This document shows positions 1 to 7,263 of a stretch of DNA of 64,000 nt, piece after piece (within the stretch, counting starts at the first letter, position 1; every line of letters starts with the position of its first letter). The stretch spans positions 1 through 64,000 of the forward strand of contig JANYLM010000094.1 in assembly GCA_025357835.1 (NCBI GenBank), read 5' to 3'. The stretch comes from Gammaproteobacteria bacterium. Lineage in GTDB: Bacteria > Pseudomonadota > Gammaproteobacteria > Steroidobacterales > Steroidobacteraceae. Under the pieces are notes generated by a model. The model was given only the letters and a program-made list of their open reading frames with translations. It had not been told where the DNA came from and did not search any database. Both the position numbers and the translations under genes were made by a program.

Positions 1-1
1 G

Positions 2-229
2 AAGGTTCGGACGAACAAGTATTTGAACAACCTCATCGAGCAAGACCACCGCGCCATCAAGCGACGCTGCGCGTCGATGGCTGGATTTAAATCGTTCGCC
101 AGCGCGGCGATTACGATTGCCGGCATCGAGCTTGCGCATCGCATTCGCAAGGGACAGTTCTCGTTTGGTCGTGGCCGTCGGCGCCACGGCTGGTCGCGCA
201 AGGCAGAATGGGCAATGGCACTCGCATAG
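2..229 (+). CDS. IS6-family transposase, C-terminal part (cut by window edge)
   Basis: The frame is open from the window edge and reads KVRTNKYLNN, then IEQDHRAIKRR, GFKSF, AGIELAHRIRKGQF. This is the typical end of IS6/IS26-family DDE transposases; the glutamate of IEQDH belongs to the conserved C-terminal catalytic region. About 75 residues are visible, against roughly 230 for a full transposase, and the rest lies outside the window. The C-terminal tail is Arg/Gly-rich and a little longer than in IS26. I could not find a convincing terminal inverted repeat between 230 and 300, so I cannot say whether the element is complete. It adjoins the left copy of the integration-site repeat, consistent with an accessory region. 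Confidence 0.85.
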   Translation, partial: KVRTNKYLNNLIEQDHRAIKRRCASMAGFKSFASAAITIAGIELAHRIRKGQFSFGRGRRRHGWSRKAEWAMALA

Positions 230-300
230 AACAAGGGCGTGAAGCACAGAAGGGCGCCAATTTGACCACAGTGCCCCTGGATGCACCAGAACCACACAAA

Positions 301-482
301 GTTACCCCGATAGTTACCCCGGAAATGTCCGGATGCCCCCGATCCTTGGCGATCGTTAGCGACTATCATTTATAGGTCAATTCGAGTCCGGTACACCTAT
401 TTTTTCAGTGTTTGGCTCGAATTCCGTCCATCTCCGATCGTTACCGATCTTCCCCGAACGTCGCGAATTAGTGGGCCCGCTC
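301..482. repeat. Left copy of 182-bp att-like direct repeat
   Basis: This stretch aligns along its whole length with 10177-10359 in the same orientation, with roughly 80-85% identity judged by eye. It starts at a GGGGTAAC-type motif (reverse strand) and ends in ATTAGTGGGCCCGCTC, which in the right copy is the 3' end of a tRNA gene. Past 482 a weaker match to the tRNA T-arm continues (ATCGAAC against CTCGAAC) and then decays. It is best read as an old attachment site carrying a duplicated tRNA 3' end. The rest of 230-576 holds no gene that I can support. Confidence 0.75.
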
Positions 483-576
483 ACCATCGAACTAAGGGGG
501 GAAATATCTATTTTAATAGAGCCAACGCCAATTCGAAAATTGCAGTTACCCCGGCAATAGCAGCCGCAGAAGGGCC

Positions 577-807
577 TCACGCAGCGTATAATTGACGCAC
601 TGCGAGAATATCTTTGGGACCCACTGGCCGCACTAATTTTGTCGTGAGTGCCACCAATGCTTGCGTGTGGCCGGAGGCAGTTACGAATTCCACCTCGATG
701 GCATCTGCTGAATAGACCTGCACCACGGCTCCAACATCGCCGCTTCTCAGCCCATGACTGGGCAAATCAGCCCTCATGACGACCGTATCGAATTCCTTAT
801 AGCTCAT
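577..807 (-). CDS. DUF4926 domain-containing small protein
   Basis: This 76-residue protein matches the DUF4926 pattern: an opening YKEFDTVVMRADLP, then GLRSGDVGAVVQVY, EVEFVTASGHTQALVAL and a hydrophobic end. The family is a small SH3-like beta barrel, often found beside toxin-antitoxin-like or DUF6883-type genes, with no established biochemical role. Here no obvious toxin partner adjoins it. It lies 73 bases after the stop of the minus-strand envelope operon and could be its last gene or be transcribed separately. It is inside the region bounded by the two att-like repeats. Confidence 0.75.
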   Translation of the reverse strand: MSYKEFDTVVMRADLPSHGLRSGDVGAVVQVYSADAIEVEFVTASGHTQALVALTTKLVRPVGPKDILAVRQLYAA

Positions 808-880
808 TGGCTAATCCTTTGGGTATGACGTTTTGGTTGTGCTGCGAACTGCCGGCCTTTGAGGTGTCACGAACCCTTCG

Positions 881-2527
881 TCACGACGCCTCGCCTTTCT
901 TCGCACAACCCTGCGGCACGGCGTCGTACAAGGTCTTGATAGGGGCATGACCAAGGGGGGCGCTGTAGGTCGAACTGATGGGCTTGGCGTGAAAGATACT
1001 TAGAAAGGTGTTGATGGCGCTGGCGGACCAGGTGGGAATGGCCATGCCCACTCCATAATCCATGAACAGATCCAACGTCGCAGACCGGCAGGTGTAACCA
1101 ATCATGGCCCCCTGCGCGTCGGAGCCTTTGGTCATGCCGGCGCTGATGTTGATGCTCGCATAAGGGCCCACGACCAACCCAAGCGCACCGAGTCCGACAA
1201 TGAACTTGCCGCCATAGCCGATGACGAGACCGTTGACGCCGAGTGAGACGCCGGTGAGCGAGTTCGCCAAGTTTTGCTCCGTGCTCACAAACAAGGGAGC
1301 AGTTGCCGTCGGGCTGCCATTGACGATGCCCGCCGTGACGGTGCCGCCGAATTTGTACTCGCCGTTCGCCTTGATGACGGCCTGCTGGGCGGTGAACATG
1401 GTTTCAATCAGGATGCTTTGATGAAACGTTGCCGCGAACGGCACGATGACGGGCATGGGAAAGGATATATCCAGGGGAATAGCAAAGGCCTGATTGACGT
1501 TTTTGAATTCACCATCGGTTCCGCCCTCGATGCCCACATCGAGCGCGCCCACGCCGGCCAACTCCACCGCCGCCGTCTTCAAGCGGCCATTGCTGATGTC
1601 GAGTTTGAAGGTGAACCGCGGCGAGTTGAGTCGAAGAATGGCATGCGCCATGAACTTGATATTCTTGTTTTGCGGGAAGTCGTAATTGATGGTGGCGCCG
1701 AGCCCTTTGCTCACGTCGGGCACGATCTGAAAGCCATTCATCAAGATCGCCGCGATATCCGAGACCCCCGTGCTGACCGGTAACAGACGACCGGGAGACT
1801 GCGTGCGGTTGCACCCGCTCGCGGGGCCGGAGTTGCCGGCGCCCTCGAAATACACGGTCGACGTGGCGGCAAAGGGTGCCGGATCGTCCTCTTCACCCGC
1901 GGCGCAGGGGCTCGGTCGGTAGGCCGCGAGCACCTGCATCGAGGGGTGGCGCATGCGCCGTGCGGTGGTGTCCGTGGCGGCGGGTTCGGGGGCGTTCCGA
2001 TCGAGGGTCGTTCCGGGATACCCCGCCGGGGCTCGATACACCAGCATCGTGGCCGGATCGATGGAACCGCTGTAGTCGATGTGCGCTTCCTTGATGACGT
2101 CGGTGAGTTCGATGGGACCCAAGGTGACAGCGAAATCGGAACCTTTGCGCTCGACTTTGAGAACCCGCCCCACCACCCGCCCGGTCGCAAACAGAATCTT
2201 GCCGGGCTCAATGCTCGACGCGCCCTGCGCTGCACCATCGATGGTCCAGGTAAATCCATCGGAGGTCGGGGCACGAAGCGCTTCCGCGCCGTGTTCCATG
2301 ACGATGACATCGGGCTGATAGGTCACGCGCGGGTCCAATTTCGGCGAGACGCCGTACCGGGATTCGGCCTCGCTCAATATCGGCGCCGGCGCGCCCGCAG
2401 GTACGCTCGTCGGGGCTTCCGCGCCCGACGCGGCGGGCGACGCGGCGCGTTTGCAGCCACCGACCAACGCTGCTGCCGTCAGGAGCGCGACCCCGATCAA
2501 GGACGACCTCGGCCGCAGCAGACGCAC
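881..2527 (-). CDS. Large predicted lipoprotein of unknown function
   Basis: The 548-residue product begins with a signal peptide ending in VGGC, so Cys25 is the probable lipidation site. A low-complexity Ala/Pro/Ser linker follows. I recognise no domain. The middle contains repeated beta-type hydrophobic/polar alternation, and the last 200 residues are rich in Gly and Ala, with predicted transmembrane-like or amyloid-like glycine stretches (GLGALGLVVGPYASINI). Several cysteines in the mature part could form disulfides in the periplasm. The start is GTG at 2527, three bases after the stop of the upstream DUF4412 gene, so the two are probably cotranscribed and may act together at the cell envelope. 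Confidence 0.7.
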   Translation of the reverse strand: MRLLRPRSSLIGVALLTAAALVGGCKRAASPAASGAEAPTSVPAGAPAPILSEAESRYGVSPKLDPRVTYQPDVIVMEHGAEALRAPTSDGFTWTIDGAAQGASSIEPGKILFATGRVVGRVLKVERKGSDFAVTLGPIELTDVIKEAHIDYSGSIDPATMLVYRAPAGYPGTTLDRNAPEPAATDTTARRMRHPSMQVLAAYRPSPCAAGEEDDPAPFAATSTVYFEGAGNSGPASGCNRTQSPGRLLPVSTGVSDIAAILMNGFQIVPDVSKGLGATINYDFPQNKNIKFMAHAILRLNSPRFTFKLDISNGRLKTAAVELAGVGALDVGIEGGTDGEFKNVNQAFAIPLDISFPMPVIVPFAATFHQSILIETMFTAQQAVIKANGEYKFGGTVTAGIVNGSPTATAPLFVSTEQNLANSLTGVSLGVNGLVIGYGGKFIVGLGALGLVVGPYASINISAGMTKGSDAQGAMIGYTCRSATLDLFMDYGVGMAIPTWSASAINTFLSIFHAKPISSTYSAPLGHAPIKTLYDAVPQGCAKKGEAS

Positions 2528-2530
2528 GCT

Positions 2531-3307
2531 CTAGCCCCCCCGTTGCCGCAAGGACTTCATCATCGGATTTTCAACCTTGGTAAAGCCCGCGGGCACGTCC
2601 CAGGTCGCGGCCGGAATGGGCGCCCGGCTTACGTCGGTGACTTCGGTGGCGGTCGTGAGCTTCGTGATGCCGACATCGACCGTACTCGTGGAGGCCACGG
2701 GAAAGCCCTTGATGCTCTTCATCTTCTCTGCATAGTCAGCGCCCGACTTGGCGCTGGGCCCAAAACTCATGGATTTGCGCATCGATTCTTGGAATTCCGC
2801 GAGCGCGGCCCAGCTCTGGACCGGATACTTGAGGTCATTGGTAACGCATTCGGTCATGCTCATCATGCCGCCCATGTTGATGAGCCACTCCTCGCACGCG
2901 TAGCCGGCCACCTTGCGGGTGACACCGGTTTTCTTCACTTCCGTATTGGAGGCCATGGACGAACTCATGCCTTGCATCATGGCCATCGCCTGCTTCATCT
3001 TCGGGTCGTTCATGCGCGCAGCCATGGCCGCTTGCATGGCCTCCATGTCTTGCCTGGACAGGATGAAATAGGTCTTTTTCTTGCCGTCGATGTTGGTCAT
3101 CGTGCCGCTCTTGAGATCGATGATCACATCGTTGCCTTTCGATTCGGAGTGGCGAATATGATCGCTTGAGATGTAGCTGGTCTGAGTACCTCCCGGCTGA
3201 CCGTTGGTCATGACATTGGAGACCACCGTCAGATCGTCCGCCATGCAAGTCATGCTGGCTGAGCCGGTTGCCGCGAGAATCGTCAACGATAGAAGCCCAA
3301 TTTTCAT
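2531..3307 (-). CDS. Secreted DUF4412-type protein
   Basis: I place the start at 3307 because AGGAG lies six bases upstream and the product then opens with a clean signal peptide (MKIGLLSLTILAATGSAS). The mature part, about 235 residues, resembles DUF4412 proteins: an N-terminal segment dealing with a SDHIRHSESKGNDVIIDL strand, a Met-rich central helix (about residues 90-125) and a C-terminal strand ending near WDVPAGFTKV. The function of the family is unknown; its members are exported beta-rich proteins. The Met-rich helix could bind copper or lie on a membrane, but this is only a guess. The gene sits between an OmpA-like gene and a lipoprotein gene in one minus-strand operon. Confidence 0.7.
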   Translation of the reverse strand: MKIGLLSLTILAATGSASMTCMADDLTVVSNVMTNGQPGGTQTSYISSDHIRHSESKGNDVIIDLKSGTMTNIDGKKKTYFILSRQDMEAMQAAMAARMNDPKMKQAMAMMQGMSSSMASNTEVKKTGVTRKVAGYACEEWLINMGGMMSMTECVTNDLKYPVQSWAALAEFQESMRKSMSFGPSAKSGADYAEKMKSIKGFPVASTSTVDVGITKLTTATEVTDVSRAPIPAATWDVPAGFTKVENPMMKSLRQRGG

Positions 3308-3348
3308 AAATGCTCCTGCAAAAAGATGAACGGTTCGCCAGTAAACGA

Positions 3349-4461
3349 TCATTGCCGGGTGAGTTCGACCCGTCGGTTGCGGGCGCGCCCCGCCAAAGTG
3401 GTATTGGTGTCGCGCGGCACCGAGCTGCCAAATCCGGAGGTCACGAGGCGGGTCTCAGAAACGCCCAGGGGAATCAGAGCGGCGCGCACCGCCGCCGCGC
3501 GCCGCGCCGATAGATCCTGGTTGGCCGGCGCGCCGCCGATGTTGTCGGTGTGGCCTTCGACCGTGAGCGACCACTGCGGATTCTTCTTCATGACGTCTGC
3601 GATGGTCTGCAGCATCGCAGCGGACTGCGGCTTGATCGTCGCGCTGTTGAAATCAAAATAGATTCCGTATGTCACCGCGCGATGATCTTTGGCGAGCGCG
3701 CTCTCGAGAGATTGGGCGGGATTTTCGACCGGGTAGGAGATTCGCACGATGTCCGTCTTGTCGGTGCCGAAGGCAGCGCGCAGCGTGATGGGATTGTGCG
3801 GATCATCGAGGATGTACCACTCAACGGGCACCGCGGCTCCGGCCTGCTGGAAGTCGCCTTTGACATGCCAGGCAGACAGAGATACCAGGGCATCGTTGAC
3901 GATCATCGGGTACAGCACGGGCTTGGGCTCTACAGCACGAATAGTACCGGCGGCGGTCAAGTAGGGTGTCCTCGGCTGATTCGAACTCGCTCCGGGCACC
4001 ATTTGCAAAAAACCACCCAGCATCGCCGCCAGTCCGCCCATCTCGCCATCGAGCGTGACCGCGGCAGCGCCGCCCGTCCGCAGCTCTCTGATGACGGCAG
4101 CCGATGTCCCCATGGCTGTTGTGCCGGGGTACTCATCGGCGCCGGTCGAGAACATGTATTTGTAGGTGCGCGCCTGGTCGCGGTCGCTGGAATTCACGTC
4201 ACGGCTGAACGAAACCGGCTTGGGCTTTCCGCCCGCCGGGTCCGGCAGATCGGCGGAGATCGTGAGATGCAGCATCCCGTCGGCATCCAAGTCTTCGACA
4301 TTCAGGGTGGATTCGTAGTCTCCCTGGCGCTCGCTGACGGCGTGCACCAGCGTCAGTCCCGGGATGAGCGGAATCACCACGGGCGATGCAGCTGCCAGCG
4401 CCGCAGCCAACCCGAACAACAGCACGAGAGAAAATGCCTGCGATCGGCGAAAGCGCTTCAC
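3349..4461 (-). CDS. OmpA-family peptidoglycan-binding envelope protein
   Basis: The 370-residue product has an N-terminal signal peptide (residues 1-25), a central domain of about 235 residues that I do not recognise, and a C-terminal OmpA-like domain from about residue 265 (YGIYFDFNSATIKP, then VEGHTDNIGG and LSARRAAAVRAAL). The OmpA-like domain normally binds diaminopimelate in peptidoglycan, and the TD..R residues needed are present (HTDN and the LSxxRA helix). The GTG start overlaps the stop of the upstream lipoprotein gene by four bases (GTGA), indicating translational coupling. It probably anchors this envelope operon's products to the cell wall. Confidence 0.85.
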   Translation of the reverse strand: MKRFRRSQAFSLVLLFGLAAALAAASPVVIPLIPGLTLVHAVSERQGDYESTLNVEDLDADGMLHLTISADLPDPAGGKPKPVSFSRDVNSSDRDQARTYKYMFSTGADEYPGTTAMGTSAAVIRELRTGGAAAVTLDGEMGGLAAMLGGFLQMVPGASSNQPRTPYLTAAGTIRAVEPKPVLYPMIVNDALVSLSAWHVKGDFQQAGAAVPVEWYILDDPHNPITLRAAFGTDKTDIVRISYPVENPAQSLESALAKDHRAVTYGIYFDFNSATIKPQSAAMLQTIADVMKKNPQWSLTVEGHTDNIGGAPANQDLSARRAAAVRAALIPLGVSETRLVTSGFGSSVPRDTNTTLAGRARNRRVELTRQ

Positions 4462-5144
4462 AGTTTCGACAGCACTTTGGTGGCCAGCGCGACGGCAACC
4501 GCGCGTCCTTTGACTTCCTCCGGTGTTCCCTGCTTTTTGCTCACAGCGGCGACGGTGGCGAGGGCGCCCTGCATGTCGTCGGCGCCTTTCAACCCTGCTT
4601 GCAGCGGGTCATGCTTCTCGGTCTTCATGAAATCCTTCATTGCCTGAGCTTGCTCCGGCGAGCCCATCCTGGCCTCGGTCACTTTGCCGAATGCCGCCAT
4701 GGCTGCGATCTGCTGATAGTTCGGCGGTTGAATCGTGATGACCGTGTCGCCTTTGCGCACGTAGAGGACCGACATTGCGCCGAAGAACGCGTCGTCGCCC
4801 AAATGTGGGACGTCCTCGGCCGTACCGCCGAGCATGCCGGTCGCCTTGCGTGCGCCTGCCATGGACCCTTCCGAGTCGTTTTCATCCTCGACGCCGACAG
4901 TGGCCTCCAGTGACAGAGTGGCGGTTTTGTAGTCCATATCGCTTGCGGCGCCTTCCGCCGATGTGACCGGCTGGCCAAGGATGGCAGACACCTCGTCGCG
5001 CGTAAGCACGCCTAGGCCCGCGCCGTGACGGCCGGCAGCGTCGTACCGCGCGGCTTTCTCCGCGTGCGCCTTGGCAGCCGGCGACTGACCGCACGCGGTC
5101 AGACAGATCGCCAGCAGAGTGAGTGAACATAGGGGTATCTTGAT
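4458..5144 (-). CDS. Predicted lipoprotein, probable non-standard ATC start
   Basis: From the first conventional start (GTG at 5009) the product is 183 residues and lacks any export signal. The frame, however, is open further upstream and encodes a textbook lipoprotein signal, KIPLCSLTLLAICLTAC, followed by GQSPAAKAHAEKAARYDAAG. The only codon at the right place is ATC (5144-5142), preceded by GGGAAGGG at a normal ribosome-binding distance. I therefore annotate 228 residues with an ATC start, or an ATG lost by point change. The rest is unrecognised; it has a DEVSAILGQPV segment typical of small periplasmic proteins that bind or sense an unknown ligand. It is first in the minus-strand envelope operon. 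Confidence 0.6.
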   Translation of the reverse strand: MKIPLCSLTLLAICLTACGQSPAAKAHAEKAARYDAAGRHGAGLGVLTRDEVSAILGQPVTSAEGAASDMDYKTATLSLEATVGVEDENDSEGSMAGARKATGMLGGTAEDVPHLGDDAFFGAMSVLYVRKGDTVITIQPPNYQQIAAMAAFGKVTEARMGSPEQAQAMKDFMKTEKHDPLQAGLKGADDMQGALATVAAVSKKQGTPEEVKGRAVAVALATKVLSKL

Positions 5145-5447
5145 GGTGGAGCCCTTCCCGTGAGCTGGTGCTGTTGTAGAAATTGATCGCTCGATAGGGA
5201 ATACGGCAACGGAGAGGTTCTACTGACATCGGCGTCGTGAATCGGCCGCTGTTCGATCCTGCTGAAGTCGTTGCGGACACCGGTGGCCCTTCGCACGGCC
5301 GGCTCGTCGAGCTTATGGATCGCAATCAATTGCCTGCACTCTCAGCTAGCTTGGATCCTGCAATCGGACATAACGCGGCGGTTGCGGAACTGCGGGAATG
5401 AGATCAACCTGCCTTGCGTCACCGCTACAAGGCAAGTGCCGGATACC
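5145..5447. promoter_or_regulatory. Divergent control region between envelope operon and sigma-factor operon
   Basis: This 303-base stretch separates the first gene of the minus-strand envelope operon from the plus-strand ECF sigma gene, so promoters for both must lie here. I see no reading frame that I would support and no sharp sigma-70 box pair. ECF-dependent promoters would not be recognisable without knowing this factor's specificity. The layout suggests that the sigma factor may control the envelope operon, which is inference only. Confidence 0.4.
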
Positions 5448-5984
5448 ATGGAAACCGCCGAACCTTCCGAGCGCCTGTTTGCGCAGGCCTACGATGAGTT
5501 GCGCCGCATCGCGAGTCAGCAACGCCGGCGCGTCGGCGAATCGGCCACATTGAATACGACGGCTCTTGTTCACGAAGTCTATCTCAAATTCTCGGCCGGA
5601 TCGCTCGCGCAAGGACTCGACCGGGCGCATTTCCTTGCGTTGACCGCCCGAGCGATGCGTCAGGTGCTGATCGATCATGCGCGCAGCCGCATTTGCATCA
5701 AGCGCGGCGGTGAGATCATTTTCACCGAAGCGGACGAGAATCACCGAGACGCCTCGGGCGACATGGCGGACATCCTCGCGCTCGATCAAAGCCTGAACGA
5801 GCTTGCGGAGCTCGACGCACGCGCGGGGCAGGTGGTCGAGTGGCATGTCTTCGGCGGGCTCAGCATCGAGGAAATCGCGGCACTGCAGGGGCTCACCGTG
5901 CGCACTGCCTATCGAGATTGGCGCCGCGCCCGCGCCTTTCTGGTGCAGCGACTTGGCCTGACCGACGCGGTTACGGCACGCTGA
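5448..5984 (+). CDS. ECF sigma factor, sigma-70 X6 / kinase-associated type
   Basis: The 178-residue product has sigma region 2 at about residues 10-85 (TTALVHEVYLKF, ARAMRQVLIDHARSR) and region 4 at about 112-170 (LDARAGQVVEWHVFGGLSIEEIAALQGLTVRTAYRDWRRARAFL). The TxLVHExYLKL pattern in place of the usual acidic DLxQExF motif marks the TIGR02999/X6 group, which overlaps ECF43. Members of that group studied in Vibrio and Xanthomonas are switched on by phosphorylation from a neighbouring Hanks-type kinase. The start at 5448 is the Met that gives the normal family length. The kinase gene begins one base after this stop, so the pair is an operon. Confidence 0.88.
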   Translation: METAEPSERLFAQAYDELRRIASQQRRRVGESATLNTTALVHEVYLKFSAGSLAQGLDRAHFLALTARAMRQVLIDHARSRICIKRGGEIIFTEADENHRDASGDMADILALDQSLNELAELDARAGQVVEWHVFGGLSIEEIAALQGLTVRTAYRDWRRARAFLVQRLGLTDAVTAR

Positions 5985-5985
5985 C

Positions 5986-7263
5986 ATGGATACCGAGCGC
6001 TGGCGTCGCATCAGCGCAGTGTTCGATCAGGTCGTCGAAACCCCGCCGGGCGAGCGCACTGCGTTGCTTGACCTTGCCTGCAATGGGGACGACAGGTTGC
6101 GCCTCGAGGTGCAGTCCCTTATCGATGCCGACGCAGCCGGAGAAGTTCTCGAGCGGCACGCACCGAAGCTTCGCAACGCTGTCGCCATGGAGTGGGCACG
6201 GGATGTCGATGCAGCGCCGGTTGGAAGCATCGTCGGCTCCTGGCGAACGCTCCGCGAATTGGGCCGCGGCGGTATGGGTGTCGTCATGTTGGCGGAGCGT
6301 GTGGACGGCCAATTCGAGCAACGCGTCGCGCTGAAGCTGATCAAGCGCGGCATGGATAGCGAAGCCGTGCTGACCCGCTTCCTGCGTGAACGCCAAATCC
6401 TGGCGCGGTTGTCCCATCCCAATATTGCCCGGCTGCTTGACGGCGGCCTGTCGGCCGACGGCCGCCCCTACTTCGTCATGGAGTACGTTGAGGGCGCGCC
6501 GATTCTGGACTATTGCGCGGGTCACTCTCTCGGCCTCCGCGCACGGCTCGACTGCGTTCTGCAAATTTGCGCGGCTTTACAGTTCGCTCACCGGCGGCTC
6601 GTCGTACACCTCGATATAAAGCCCTCGAACGTCATCGTCACCGAAAGTGGTGAAGTGAAGCTGCTCGACTTCGGGATCGGCAAGCTGCTCGGCGAGATGC
6701 CCGACGATGCCGCCATATCGACCCACACACATCGGCAGCGGCCTCTGACGCCGGGCTATGCGTCTCCGGAACAATTGCTGGGAGAGCCGGTCAGCACGGC
6801 GACCGACGTCTACGGGATCGGTTGCCTGCTTTATGAACTTCTCACGGGTTATCGGGCAACGGGAGCCGTGGCGCCGGCAAGCCTCGACGAGGCGCTGCAC
6901 GGGATCAGCCGCAATGAACCGTTGGCGCCGAGCAAGGCAGGCTCCGCTCAAAAGGTCCCAGGGATTTCCTTGCGAAAGCTGCGGGGCGACCTAGACACCA
7001 TCGCACTCAAGGCATTGAAGAGCGAACCGGAGCGGCGCTATCCGACAGTGGACGCCCTGGCCGAGGACCTACGACGGTTTCTTGACGGGCAACCGATTGC
7101 AGCCCGGCGCGACACGCTGCTTTACCGCTCGGGCAAGTTCGTCGCGCGCCATCGATTCGGCGTCGGGCTCGCAATCCTTGGCTTGGCAGGTTTAGTGGCG
7201 GCGACCACCTTTGCCCTAGTGCAAGCAGCAAGTGCGCGCACGCACTGCGCGCGCAAGCGGTGA
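5986..7263 (+). CDS. Hanks-type Ser/Thr protein kinase, N-terminal part of frameshifted kinase-TPR gene
   Basis: The 425-residue product has an 80-residue N-terminal segment common in sigma-linked kinases, then a kinase domain: glycine loop GRGGMG (93-98), Lys117, HLD (208-210), Asn215 and DFG (228-230), followed by a transmembrane segment at about 392-413. HRD is changed to HLD, so it is a non-RD kinase. Right after the membrane segment the frame ends (TGA 7261-7263), while the next frame continues with the TPR domain expected in this architecture; the intact paralogue at 25083-27533 shows what is missing. A one-base loss in the GC-rich run around 7232-7240 explains the break. Its likely target is the sigma factor encoded just upstream. 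Confidence 0.85.
   Translation: MDTERWRRISAVFDQVVETPPGERTALLDLACNGDDRLRLEVQSLIDADAAGEVLERHAPKLRNAVAMEWARDVDAAPVGSIVGSWRTLRELGRGGMGVVMLAERVDGQFEQRVALKLIKRGMDSEAVLTRFLRERQILARLSHPNIARLLDGGLSADGRPYFVMEYVEGAPILDYCAGHSLGLRARLDCVLQICAALQFAHRRLVVHLDIKPSNVIVTESGEVKLLDFGIGKLLGEMPDDAAISTHTHRQRPLTPGYASPEQLLGEPVSTATDVYGIGCLLYELLTGYRATGAVAPASLDEALHGISRNEPLAPSKAGSAQKVPGISLRKLRGDLDTIALKALKSEPERRYPTVDALAEDLRRFLDGQPIAARRDTLLYRSGKFVARHRFGVGLAILGLAGLVAATTFALVQAASARTHCARKR

Noticed and set aside
375-405. TTCGAGTCC on the plus strand in both repeat copies, which looks like a T-loop of a tRNA.
   Set aside because: No acceptor, D-arm or anticodon arm could be formed around it.
1946-3169. Long open frame on the plus strand (about 400 codons) opposite the lipoprotein and DUF4412 genes.
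   Set aside because: Its product is rich in Arg, His and Gly without any domain, as expected from the complementary strand of a GC-rich gene; the minus-strand genes have signal peptides, a ribosome site and family matches.
3550-4647. Long open frame on the plus strand across the OmpA-like gene.
   Set aside because: It is antisense to a clear OmpA domain and has no recognisable sequence of its own.
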